Shown: positions 22,363 through 32,760, counted from the first letter of the stretch. The stretch is DNA of 64,000 nt from Xiphydria camelus (GCA_963678675.1 OY783200.1:21466190-21530189); one strand, 5' to 3'. A program made the numbers and translations. Notes: generated by a model from the letters alone, not told the origin.

Positions 22363-22965
22363 AAGAATATTCCCAACGACCCCTTTGAAGAGGTCCTTCG
22401 AATATCGCTTCAGAGGATTTCGAAGAGGATATATATATATGCCGCGAGTCGGTTGACCCCTGGTCGTCACGGTCGAGCGACGGATGAGGGTCGACCGAAC
22501 TGCTTCGTCTGTATATTTGTTCTTCCGATGCCAAAATACTCCGCAAAAGGGCATCTGACACTGTATTACGTCGTAATAAATACACGAGTGATAAATGGCT
22601 GTACTCTGAAGAAAAAAGTCGGTTTCAAAAAAAAATGTGTTAATTGGATATTCCTGATACGAGTATCTATATAGCGTCTTTTTTTGATTCAAATGAATAT
22701 CGGTTAAATTCATATAGAAATATTATCGGTTAAATTGAATAATATTTTCATTCAGTCGAAATTCATGCGAAACGAACAAATATGCCACCGGGAATATTTA
22801 ATTATATCTACTTGTTTATTCGAAATAACTCATTTTCTTTTTTAAAGTAGGGGAATCAACATTTTAATACCAGCAAAAATAAAAATTCTAGTGCCACAAA
22901 GTGCACGATATTACGAGCATGATCTGCGCATGCAATTCGGGTCTCTCGCTATTTTTTTTCATCGA

Positions 22966-23640
22966 AGATTTTACAAATTTGGAGAAAATTAGTTACTTCG
23001 TATTTTTCCATTTTTATATTTTCTGCGTTATTTAACCCTTTCGCCACTACGGGCGACTATAGTCGCTCACCATAAGATGTCGTGTATTGTACAGGGCCCG
23101 CAAATTTTATAATCTATTGTTTTTAGACATTAGTCGCATATATTACGAAAAATCACCGCGGCGGAGAAACCACCCATAGCGAAAGGGTTAAGCTGATTAA
23201 CGATATTTAAAAATGCAGTACACGAGATTGTGCTGTATAAAAATATATAGATATATCTCTCTCTCTAATAATAAGTGCATCTCCGTGGCTTTTCGATGAC
23301 GTTATAATGCAATAGACAGAAACGCACTTTTAACTCTGCGAATAATTTTTTCTTCGGACATTTTCTTTCCTTACATATACTAATATAAAATAATTTATTG
23401 TATGATATTTATTTTAATTATGAAATTAATTATTCATTGGTATGAATAATTATTTAATAATCATGAGTTATATAAAATGTTTAATTTCTTAATGCATTAA
23501 GTTTAAATGAAAGAAATTGCAAATATTAAATTTATAATGAATCATTAAAGATTACAAATCACAAAGTACAAATACAGTTTACAAATTGAATTGAAAAATA
23601 TGAACATCCTTTTTTATACGAAGCCCAAGTTATTGCACTT
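22966..23640. mobile_element. Family P element interrupted by a piggyBac-type MITE
   Basis: The left arm (GGAGAAAATTAGTTACTTCG) runs to 23,031. It resumes at 23,192 with GCTGATTAACGATATTTAAAAATGCAG after the inserted element. The right part is more diverged, ending in TGAAAAATATGAACATCC..TTTTTATACGAA. Confidence 0.75.
23032..23191. mobile_element. piggyBac-type MITE nested in family P
   Basis: A 160-bp element bounded by TTAA on both sides, with terminal inverted repeats TTAACCCTTTCGCcac and GCGAAAGGGTTAA. TTAA target duplication with CCCTTT-type ends is the piggyBac signature. The host family P copy is cut exactly at the TTAA. Confidence 0.85.
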
Positions 23641-23659
23641 CGAAATGCAATATGACAAA

Positions 23660-25692
23660 CCAAAAAAAAAATCAGTCCCATTTAACGTAACGACAAAATT
23701 TCCTTCCGTTATATAATAACCAAATGACCCTTGAAAAATCCATTAAACGACAACTGATCTTTAACCCAAGGAAAAATCCCTCTATTTTTCTGATGCAAAA
23801 TCCACTCGCAACGAGTCAAGCGTGAGGAAGAGTCTGGTGGATCTCGGACGTAGAAACGTCTCGATCGCGGCGCTCGAAGCGTTTCTTTGCGCGATTTGTG
23901 AGACGAACTGAAAGGGCAGTGGGGGGAGAGGGGTCGCGCGCGGCAGCCCCTATACGTGGCTCTCGGCATTACGAATACCAACCCCACGGTGAAAGGAAGG
24001 GTCCGCGACCCTCGCGGATCGCGGTAGCACCGTAGCCATTATGAGATAAGCTCCGTAATGGGAAGACGAACTGAGTGGAAGGAGGGGGGGGGGGGGGGGG
24101 TTGCTGCCCTTTGAGGTATCAAATCGACGTCGAAATGCGCGTTTGGCGCATCGCGAACTACTCGAAAGAGGCTGTTTCCAATTACAAACCCCCCACCCTC
24201 CCTGCAATTACCACCCTCATTCCACCCTTAGACGACCCGATTAACGCTCCGATTTAACGAAAAAGCTGTGCTTTTTTATTTCCCAATCCTTGCATCGTAT
24301 ATATTCGAGAAAAATTCGAAAAATATCCTCCCACCCCTAAAATTATCTTGTACCACTGTCGACGTCGAAATTGCGTCGGTTCGAAATTGCTGAAGAAGTG
24401 GGAGGGGAGAGCATTGTGACGCGTCAAGACGCGCGGAGACCCCGAACAAAACGACCGCTTCCCTTATTAATTCGGCACCCGGTGCACGTGAGCTATAATG
24501 CATATATGCACGCGGGCCGATCGATCGCGGCGAGCGGGGGTTGCAGCGTGTGATGCGTACCGCACCGGAAGCGCCGGGGAAAGTCGATAAATCATCGTCG
24601 CGTCGTCGTCGTTTGAAAAAAGGGAGAAGGCAAGTCGCGGACATTTCTCCCCCGGCAATTTATCGCGGCGGGTAATTGCCGGCGTGACGCGTGCATCGCA
24701 CGCAGGGTGCATCGAACTCGCGGGTGCAGCGTGGCTCGCTCGACTGAATTCATTGATCGTTTTTCATTTTGGAGTGTAAATTTAATGCGCACTTTCTTCT
24801 TTTGTCGTCAGGGACGGATTGCACTACTTTCGGCCGAATATTTGTATGCAATTTTATTTATATTTTTATGCAGGGTGAGTTTTCTGAGACACGAAACCCT
24901 ATTTCTTTCCATCACTTGTCACTTTACAGAAGAACTTTTGGGAAAAAAGTTTTTCGGTGCCGAAGGGGAAGTATGATATTTGCAACAAATTTTGATAAAC
25001 ATGTATTTTGTTCGAGATATTAAGATCACTTTCATTTGTTCAAACGGAAATCAATTTTTGTATTCCTATAAAAATTGTAGAGGTTATAGAGACTGATAAA
25101 AGAGATACAAGTTCAAATATGCTAGTCCGTTGGACCGTTTCTGAAATATTTCCGATCAAAGTACAGGAGTAAATAAGAGTGAGAAAGAGTCAAGTCCAGA
25201 TCGCTAGCAGTGCTCAACCCGCTATCAAAAACCTTTTGCATGTATCATATGCTTCCCTTGACAACGAGCAACTTTTATTCGAAGGACTTTTTCGCAAAGT
25301 GATAAATGTGACGGAGATAAACGCAGGGCTGGGAGTAGTACGACCTCTAAAATAGGGGAAATACTAACCTCTCATGAGTGCAAAAAAGTGACAAAACGTC
25401 ACCAAAATAACATTTCTTTTTGAATTACGAGGAAATTAATTTTTTATTTAAGTTTAACTCACTTTCAAGAAACAAATCAGCATCACGATTTTATGTTCAT
25501 GATTTCAGAATTCTATTTAAAAGAAAGATCAGACATCATATTTACTTTTATCTCGATTCTTCAATGACTAATTGTCGTGCTATTCGATGACCATTATACT
25601 ATAGAATTGCGACAACAATGCACACGCTAAACTTTAAAAAATTGTATGCAGCTTGCCGAAAAGAAATTACTTTTTCCACAGCTGTATAGAAC
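23660..25692. other. Gene-free region
   Basis: GC-rich to about 24,760, with a 17-base G run at 24,084-24,100; AT-rich afterwards. No family motifs in any frame. Confidence 0.45.
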
Positions 25693-26815
25693 TTTTGCTA
25701 TTATGTAACTTTTCAAATCACAAATGAAAAGTCAAAATATCAAAATTAGGGTATAAAAGTGATCAACTTCCAGCCCTGTCAATGACTCTTAAAAAACTCA
25801 CCCTGTAAGGGGTAAAAAGGGCATAGATTGACACCACTTCACTTACTGGTCCAAAATATATTGTAAACCGAAGTTATCAGATTTGATAATGTATCTTGTC
25901 TACCTTAATAAATACCGCATATGGACTGCCACCTGACGCCGCACGTGGCTTTCATAATGATCGCTCGATTCAGTGTCGTTAAGTTTTCATGTGGGCGTGC
26001 ATGTCCTACTTTCGACGAAGACAACTTTTCGAAACTTTAGGTCTTTTTAAAGTGGCAAAAATTTATAAATAAAATGACTAGTATAATTTAATCTCTATAC
26101 AAAATCACCTACTAATGTCAATCTCGGAATGCAATAAACAAAAATTGAGATTTTTAGCCGATTGCATGCAGTATAGACGAACATTTTAACAGGTGTCAAT
26201 CTTAAACAAAATATGGGGTAAGATTGACATCCGAATTTATTTTTTTTTAATCATTGTTCAAAAGCGATAAGTAGTAAAATAAAATGCGTCTTATATCATA
26301 TACCTAAAGGGAGAGTCAGGCTTGCTTATCCATAAGATTCAGAAAATGTGTCAATGTTAACTCAGTGTCAATGTTGGTCCGCGTTACCCTATATCTATCT
26401 CCACGCAAAATCGAGTGCCGAATGGAGTGATGGAATTTCCGTCTCCTCTCGAGGATTATATAATCTTCAAATTCTAAAAATGTTTGGAATTCATCATCCG
26501 CCATATTGCATTCGCCATCTTGGATTTGAGAATAGACCGATTTTGACATCAGCATCGTAATGAGCGACCCTGAAAATCACCGAGTAACAAGTTTCGGACC
26601 ATAATCTTAAAATTTTGATAAATATCTGGAATTCATCATCCGCTGGTCGATATCTATCGACCATCCAGGGCTCTAAAGGTTAAAGTGTAAACAGGAGGCC
26701 GTGTCTAACGGGGGGGCCATTTCGTGCCACGCACGAAGGCGCACTAGCGCCAAAAGACCTCATACCATCTCTAGAAAAGGGCGCTAAGCACGAATAGAAG
26801 GCGTCTCATCATCTA

Positions 26816-27347
26816 CGAGCCCTGTCCCGCTTCAGTTGGCCCATCCACTCAAATAACAATTATTAACTGAATTGTAAAGTTACTGCTGCCTTATATTTTT
26901 TCTAGGCTGAAATGTAATTGTAAAACTGTTTTGTAGTACACTGCACGGCACTATATGTTTCATAATGTACCTACAATTTTAAAATAAAGTCCGAATTGAA
27001 GAAAATAATGCTTCTGGTCATATTTTATCCGCCGGCTATTTCGAGCATTGCGAGCCTTACTTACGAATTAATTATTTAATTAATTAATTACGAATTGCGG
27101 CAGTTATTAAAAGCAAAGGCGATGTTACCCAGTGGTGAATTTTTCAAGACGCTGCAATATTTTTTTCATTTTTTTGCAGTTTGTTATCGTAACATGATTA
27201 AACTGCTGGTAGGTCTTAAAATCAGTAAAAATGTTGGTTAAAAAATAAATAACGTGCATATTAACATAAACTGTAGACTTATCTTGATTAAGTGTCAATA
27301 ACCGGAAAAATTGTACAACTGGGCCAACTGAAGCGGGATCGGGCTCG
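26816..27347. mobile_element. 532-bp TIR element upstream of gene C
   Basis: The ends read CGAGCCCTGTCCCGCTTCAG / TTGGCCCA and the inverse, about 28 bp with two mismatches, flanked by TA on both sides. Copies A and B keep the empty site (CATCATCTAGAAGC), so the insertion with its TA duplication can be read directly. Such a duplication fits Tc1/mariner-type elements. No coding frame. It lies about 120 bases before the TATA box. Confidence 0.88.
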
Positions 27348-27466
27348 TAGAAGCGACCCCGTCAGTGCAAACAATATGATGTAAAATAGTATAACGTTGA
27401 TGATTATCGATTCCGCTGGGTCATCCCGGTTGTATCATCTGTTTAAAAACACGTCACCAAGGTGAG

Positions 27467-27474
27467 TATATAAG
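27467..27474 (+). promoter_or_regulatory. TATA box of peptide gene C
   Basis: TATATAAG 95 bases before the ATG. The leader is a few bases longer than in B and D because of a GGATCCC-containing insertion. Confidence 0.8.
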
Positions 27475-27561
27475 ACAGTAAATGTCGGGTCAATCGGCAC
27501 ACATCTACTGGATCCCATTCCACTGGATCGCATAGTCATTTGTTGAAGGCAATTTGGAAAT

Positions 27562-27735
27562 ATGAAGTTCCTCGCATTTTACGTACTGGTATTGACAATC
27601 TTGGCGATCAGCGGGGTCAGTGAGGGTTCCGCCCCGCTTCTTTGTACAAATTTCAACTGTCCCCCAGGAAAGGTGTGCAAGGTCACCCGTCAATACGTAG
27701 GTGGCCATACTATTTCACTCCCACATTGCGTTTGA
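27562..27735 (+). CDS. Secreted four-cysteine peptide, copy C (57 aa)
   Basis: A 57-codon single-exon frame. The signal peptide differs from the other copies by one residue (Tyr for Phe at position 7). Cys at 28, 33, 39 and 56; core CPPGKVCKV; tail GGHTISLPHCV; mature N-terminus SAPLLCTNFN. The promoter (27,467) and polyadenylation signal (27,831-27,836) are conserved. Compared with copy D I count 16 amino-acid-changing substitutions and one silent substitution in the coding part, apart from the lost stop, within units otherwise near-identical. Confidence 0.85.
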   Translation: MKFLAFYVLVLTILAISGVSEGSAPLLCTNFNCPPGKVCKVTRQYVGGHTISLPHCV

Positions 27736-27830
27736 ATTTAGAAACATTGGAGAACTAACAAATGGATGCCATACTGCATTCCATAAGTACTTTCTAATGG
27801 ATACAAATATTTGAACCAATGAAGAAAGAT

Positions 27831-27836
27831 AATAAA
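27831..27836 (+). terminator. Polyadenylation signal AATAAA, peptide gene C
   Basis: AATAAA 96 bases after the stop codon, in conserved context. Confidence 0.75.
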
Positions 27837-27882
27837 ATTGGTAAAATCAATTTCGTTGTGATTCTTTAATTAACATTTTTAC

Positions 27883-27940
27883 CTCCCTAAGCCCTAAAGC
27901 CCTAAGTCCTAAGCCCTAAGCCTTAAGTCCTAAGTCCTAA
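27883..27940 (+). repeat. Telomere-like heptamer array, copy C
   Basis: CCCTAAG, CCCTAAAG, CCCTAAG, TCCTAAG, CCCTAAG, CCTTAAG, TCCTAAG, TCCTAAA in order. Confidence 0.8.
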
Positions 27941-28119
27941 ACAAGTATCGAGAAAATAATAGTTAATGCTGAAACATTCATAAGGGTTGATTATACACTG
28001 AGCATGTAGGAATAATTTAGTTTAGGTTCGAATAGTTTTTATAAATATTGAGAATTTATTCAAGCACAGACTCGCCATCTAGAGTCATTTGGATTAAGCG
28101 TGTGTGCAGTGGATAAGTA

Positions 28120-28368
28120 TTATACGCGGTTGAGTTTTCTGCGAACATACGATAGCTTAACAAATGAAAGTTTCCAAGGGTTATTTTCATTTAACGTGAT
28201 TGCAAAAAGTACGTTAAATTTCTCCGCTGCAGTTTGACATAAATATTTAGCAGGTAAAATGTTATTTCCTGTAGCTTCCTTATTTATTTCACGATTATTC
28301 AGCAATGAGTTATTAAATATATGGAATGACTCTAGACCAGAAAGGTATATGGCCATCGTAGTCGCCAT
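28120..28368 (-). CDS. Conserved antisense small ORF, unknown function, copy C
   Basis: An 82-codon frame starting MATTMAIYLSG. It is nearly identical to the frame in D and about 85% identical to that in A. The start is four codons further out than in A, where the upstream ATG is lost. No domain recognised; expression unknown. Confidence 0.35.
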   Translation of the reverse strand: MATTMAIYLSGLESFHIFNNSLLNNREINKEATGNNILPAKYLCQTAAEKFNVLFAITLNENNPWKLSFVKLSYVRRKLNRV

Positions 28369-28420
28369 TCATTTATTGTCATATGTATAAAATGTCAAGA
28401 CCGCACACCGCCGTAATTAA

Positions 28421-28634
28421 ATGATTTTAATGTTTCTTTCACTGTTGCTAGTGTGGGAAAAACGTACGGGGAGGAAGTGGGCGCATAATTTCAAATGTAC
28501 CCTCCATGAAGGAAGTCCGTGTGTGTGTGACCTTTGCAATTAACAATAAGTGTCCAGAAAAGGGTGCATATACTTGTCCCCATAGACATGTTCACTTACC
28601 GCACGTATCGGGCAAGTGTGCGCAAAACGACTGA
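28421..28634 (+). pseudogene. Second small peptide, copy C, leader and tail out of frame
   Basis: A TATAAAA box at 28,386-28,392 is followed at 28,421 by a leader-like MILMFLSLLLVWEK frame that ends early (PCVCDLCN, stop). The Cys/His tail (NNKCPEKGAYTCPHRHVHLPH, GKCAQND) is read in another frame from an internal ATG at 28,506 to the stop at 28,632-28,634. In copy A the two parts are in one frame. Either C and D are broken, or the real product uses one of the two shorter frames. Confidence 0.4.
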
Positions 28635-29881
28635 GTTTAATTATTCATTTATAATTCATCACGTAGCTGACGAATGTTTGTTCTTTGAATTTAAATATTT
28701 AAATAAATGTCTACTGGTAATAAAGACATACAAATAAAACCATATATCATTTTCCTAATTTTGCTATTGTGTAACTTTTCAAATCACAAATGAAAAGTCA
28801 AAATATCAAAATTAGGGTATAAAAGTGATCAACTTCCAGCCCTGTCAATGACTCTTAAAAAACTCACCCTGTAAGGGGTAAAAAGGGCATAGATTGACAC
28901 CACTTTACTTACTGGTCCAAAATATATTGTAAACCGAAGTTATCAGATTTGATAATGTATCTTGTCTACCTTAATAAATACCGCATATGGACTGCCACCT
29001 GACGCCGCACGTGGCTTTCATAATGATCGCCCGATTCAGTGTCGTTAAGTTTTCATGTGGGCGTGCATGTCCTACTTTCGACGAAGACAACTTTTCGAAA
29101 CTTTAGGTCTTTTTAAAGTGGCAAAAATTTATAAATAAAATGACTAGTATAATTTAATCTCTATACAAAATCACCTACTAATGTCAATCTCGGAATGCAA
29201 TAAACAAAAATTGAGATTTTTAGCCGATTGCATGCAGTATAGACGAACATTTTAACAGGTGTCAATCTTAAACAAAATATGGGGTAAGATTGACATCCGA
29301 ATTTATTTTTTTTTAATCATTGTTCAAAAGCGATAAGTAGTAAAATAAAATGCGTCTTATATCATATACCTAAAGGGAGAGTCAGGCTTGCTTATCCATA
29401 AGATTCAGAAAATGTGTCAATGTTAACTCAGTGTCAATGTTGGTCCGCGTTACCCTATATCTATCTCCACGCAAAATCGAGTGCCGAATGGAGTGATGGA
29501 ATTTCCGTCTCCTCTCGAGGATTATATAATCTTCAAATTCTAAAAATGTTTGGAATTCATCATCCGCCATATTGCATTCGCCATCTTGGATTTGAGAATA
29601 GACCGCTTTTGACATCAGCATCGTAATGAGCGACCCTGAAAATCACCGAGTAACAAGTTTCGGACCATAATCTTAAAATTTTGATAAATATCTGGAATTC
29701 ATCATCCGCTGGTCGATATCTATCGACCATCCAGGGCTCTAAAGGTTAAAGTGTAAACAGGAGGCCGTGTCTAACGGGGGGGCCATTTCGTGCCACGCAC
29801 GAAGGCGCACTAGCGCCAAAAGACCTCATACCATCTCTAGAAAAGGGCGCTAAGCACGAATAGAAGGCGTCTCATCATCTA

Positions 29882-30413
29882 CGAGCCCTGTCCCGCTTCA
29901 GTTGGCCCATCCACTCAAATAACAATTATTAACTGAATTGTAAAGTTACTGCTGCCTTATATTTTTTCTAGGCTGAAATGTAATTGTAAAACTGTTTTGT
30001 AGTACACTGCACGGCACTATATGTTTCATAATGTACCTACAATTTTAAAATAAAGTCCGAATTGAAGAAAATAATGCTTTTGGTCATATTTTATCCGCCG
30101 GCTATTTCGAGCATTTCGAGCCTTACTTACGAATTAATTATTTAATTAATTAATTACGAATTGCGGCAGTTATTAAAAGCAAAGGCGATGTTACCCAGTG
30201 GTGAATTTTTCAAGACGCTGCAATATTTTTTTCATTTTTTTGCAGTTTGTTATCGTAACATGATTAAACAGCTGGTAGGTCTTAAAATCAGTAAAAATGT
30301 TGGTTAAAAAATAAATAACGTGCATATTAACATAAACTGTAGACTTATCTTGATTAAGTGTCAATAACCGGAAAAATTGTACAACTGGACCAACTGAAGC
30401 GGGATCGGGCTCG
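29882..30413. mobile_element. 532-bp TIR element upstream of gene D
   Basis: The duplicated copy of the element at 26,816-27,347, of the same length and with TA flanks. It therefore inserted before the tandem duplication. Confidence 0.88.
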
Positions 30414-30532
30414 TAGAAGCGACCCCGTCAGTGCAAACAATATGATGTAAAATAGTATAACGTTGATGATTATCGATTCCGCTGGGTCATCCCGGTTGTA
30501 TCATCTGTTTAAAAACACGTCACCAAGGTGAG

Positions 30533-30540
30533 TATATAAG
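30533..30540 (+). promoter_or_regulatory. TATA box of peptide gene D
   Basis: TATATAAG 89 bases before the ATG, in the conserved promoter block. Confidence 0.8.
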
Positions 30541-30621
30541 ACAGTAAATGTCGGGTCAATCTACACACATCTACTATTCCAGTTGAGTCGCATAGTCGTT
30601 TGTTGAAGGCAATTTGGAAAT

Positions 30622-30810
30622 ATGAAGTTCCTCGCATTTTTCGTACTGGTATTGACAATCTTGGCGATCAGCGGGGTCAGTGAGGGTTCCGGCTCGCTTA
30701 CTTGTGAACATTTCTACTGTCCCCCAGGAAAGGTATGCAAGGTCACCCCTCGATTCGTACGTGGCCATACTGTTACAGTCCCACATTGCGTTTCGATTTC
30801 GAAACATTGA
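30622..30810 (+). CDS. Secreted four-cysteine peptide, copy D (62 aa)
   Basis: A 62-codon single-exon frame. The signal peptide equals that of A and B. Cys at 28, 33, 39 and 56; core CPPGKVCKV; tail RGHTVTVPHCV. The usual stop after Val57 is changed (TGA to TCG), so the product gains SISKH before the next stop. The mature N-terminus is SGSLTCEHFY. Promoter and polyadenylation signal (30,901-30,906) are intact. Leader and 3' flank are closer to copy B than to the tandem twin C, which suggests exchange between copies. Confidence 0.85.
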   Translation: MKFLAFFVLVLTILAISGVSEGSGSLTCEHFYCPPGKVCKVTPRFVRGHTVTVPHCVSISKH

Positions 30811-30900
30811 AGAACTACAAGTAACAAGTGGATGCCATACTGCATTCCATAGTTACTTTCTCTAAGGGATAAAAATATTTGAACCAATGTGAAGAAAGAT

Positions 30901-30906
30901 AATAAA
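30901..30906 (+). terminator. Polyadenylation signal AATAAA, peptide gene D
   Basis: AATAAA 91 bases after the stop codon, in conserved context. Confidence 0.75.
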
Positions 30907-30952
30907 ATTGATAAAATCTATTTCGTTGTGATTCTTTAATTAACATTTTTAC

Positions 30953-31010
30953 CTCCCTAACCCCTAAAGCCCTAAGTCCTAAGCCCTAAGCCTTAAGTCC
31001 TAAGTCCTAA
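30953..31010 (+). repeat. Telomere-like heptamer array, copy D
   Basis: The same order of units as copy C, except that the first reads CCCTAAC, as in copy B. Confidence 0.8.
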
Positions 31011-31189
31011 AAAAGTATCGAGAAAATAATAGTTAATGCTGAAACATTCATAAGGGTTGATTATACACTGAGCATGTAGGAATAATTTAGTTTAGGTTCG
31101 AATAGTTTTTATAAATATTGAGAATTTATTCAAGCACAGACTCGCCATCTAGAGTCATTTGGATTAAGCGTGTGTGCAGTGGATAAGTA

Positions 31190-31438
31190 TTATACGCGGT
31201 TGAGTTTTCTGCGAGCATACGATAGCTTAACAAATGAAAGTTTCCAAGGGTTATTTTCATTTAACGTGATTGCAAGAAGTACGTTAAATTTCTCCGCTGC
31301 AGTTTGACATAAATATTTAGCAGGTAAAATGTTATTTCCTGTAGCTTCCTTATTTATTTCACGTTTATTCAGCAATGAGTTATTAAATATATGGAATGAC
31401 TCTAGACCAGAAAGGTATATGGCCATCGTAGTCGCCAT
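31190..31438 (-). CDS. Conserved antisense small ORF, unknown function, copy D
   Basis: An 82-codon frame differing from copy C at three or four residues. Its function is not recognised. Confidence 0.35.
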   Translation of the reverse strand: MATTMAIYLSGLESFHIFNNSLLNKREINKEATGNNILPAKYLCQTAAEKFNVLLAITLNENNPWKLSFVKLSYARRKLNRV

Positions 31439-31490
31439 TCATTTATTGTCATATGTATAAAATGTCAAGACCGCACACCGCCGTAATTAA

Positions 31491-31704
31491 ATGATTTTAA
31501 TGTTTCTTTCACTGTTGCTACTGTGGGAAAAACGTACGGGGAGGAAGTGGGCGCATAATTTCAAATGTACCCTCCATGAAGGAAGTCCGTTTGTGTGTGA
31601 CGTTTGCAACTAACAATAAGTGTCCAGAAAAGGGTGCATATACTTGTCCCCATAGACATGTTCACTTACCGCACATATCGGGCAAGTGTGCGCAAAACAA
31701 TTGA
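31491..31704 (+). pseudogene. Second small peptide, copy D, leader and tail out of frame
   Basis: Same layout as copy C: a leader-like MILMFLSLLLLWEK frame at 31,491, and the Cys/His tail in another frame from the ATG at 31,576 to the stop at 31,702-31,704 (MKEVRLCVTFATNN, then CPEKGAYTC, ending AQNN). AATAAA motifs follow at about 31,775 and 31,795. Confidence 0.4.
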
Positions 31705-31910
31705 GTCTAATTATTCATTTATGATTCATCATGTAGCTGACGAGAATATTTGTTCTCTTTGAATTTAAATATTTAAATAAATTTCTATAGTTAATAAAGA
31801 CATATAAATAAAACCATATGTCATTTTCCTTTTTACATATAGAAATACTCTCAATGATATGAAAGTGCCTATACTTACCCCGAACGACTCTAATATCATC
31901 TATAATATCT

Positions 31911-32760
31911 CGCTTTACGCATTTAAAAGATAGCTTTTTAGGTGGGTCAAGGCCGGGTGTTTGTTATATCGAAAGCGAAGTAAAATAGATTAGGAGCTTT
32001 TAGATAGTTATTTAATTTTACGAACGAAAGAACTCTTTTATTAAAGCGTTTATTATACTTCGCTTCGCATGAACAATGTTTCGTAGGAGTAGAACTTTAA
32101 AGGAGTGGTTCATAATCATGTTAAATCGAACTTAAGCAGCCGTAGAAGAATATGGAGCATCCCATACTAAGTGGGCAGGTTTTTAGCAAGATGACGTCGA
32201 TATTAAAACTCTTTTGAATTCTGATAGCTTACGATGTTGCAGGAAAAGACCTACAAGGATTTGCTCCCGGTCTCTACGTGGGGGGTTAAGGAGATATTTA
32301 ATTTACTATATTTTTTAAATAAGCACACGCCTGTGATATTATTACTCTATTGGTGTTCATATAAAGTTTGATGAACAAATATGTATTGTTTTTCCAGTCA
32401 ATAAGAAGGAGCTCGAGTAAATAAGATTTTATAATTGTATCAATTATTCTTTTCTCAACCTTTTTCTAAATTTATGATTATATCTTTTGATAAATATTCT
32501 TGCATAGACGCAAATTGATGTTAATAAATAAATAATTATATGAATGTTTATTCATCCTGCATTAATTGATTGTTTTTGATTTACTATAATAATCTGTGCT
32601 TTTTAATAAACAGTATAGTTTATAGCTTGCTCAACATACTCTGGAGACACGAAATCAAATAATTTATTGATTTAATAATTGAACAAATTACAATTTTTGT
32701 CCATTTATTCACAAATAAATTTTCAAGTCCCTATATGCAGGAGACCGAAATTTGTCCAAG
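31911..32760. other. AT-rich, no recognisable gene
   Basis: Beyond the end of the repeated peptide unit. No frame or family motif recognised. Confidence 0.4.

Larger units (their letters stand above)
25693..28758. repeat. 3.07-kb tandem duplication, first unit (contains gene C)
   Basis: Nearly identical to 28,759-31,830 at a constant offset of 3066-3070. The left junction is at TTTTGCTATT and the right at TCATTTTCCT. The unit holds one diverged 140-bp repeat unit, a 532-bp inserted element, peptide gene C, the heptamer array, the antisense frame and the second small frame. Confidence 0.95.
28759..31830. repeat. 3.07-kb tandem duplication, second unit (contains gene D)
   Basis: Second unit of the direct duplication, about 99% identical to the first except around gene D (about 30,560-31,000), where leader, coding part and 3' flank differ. 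Homology to unit A continues past 31,830 to about 31,910, so D keeps the ancestral right end. Confidence 0.95.
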
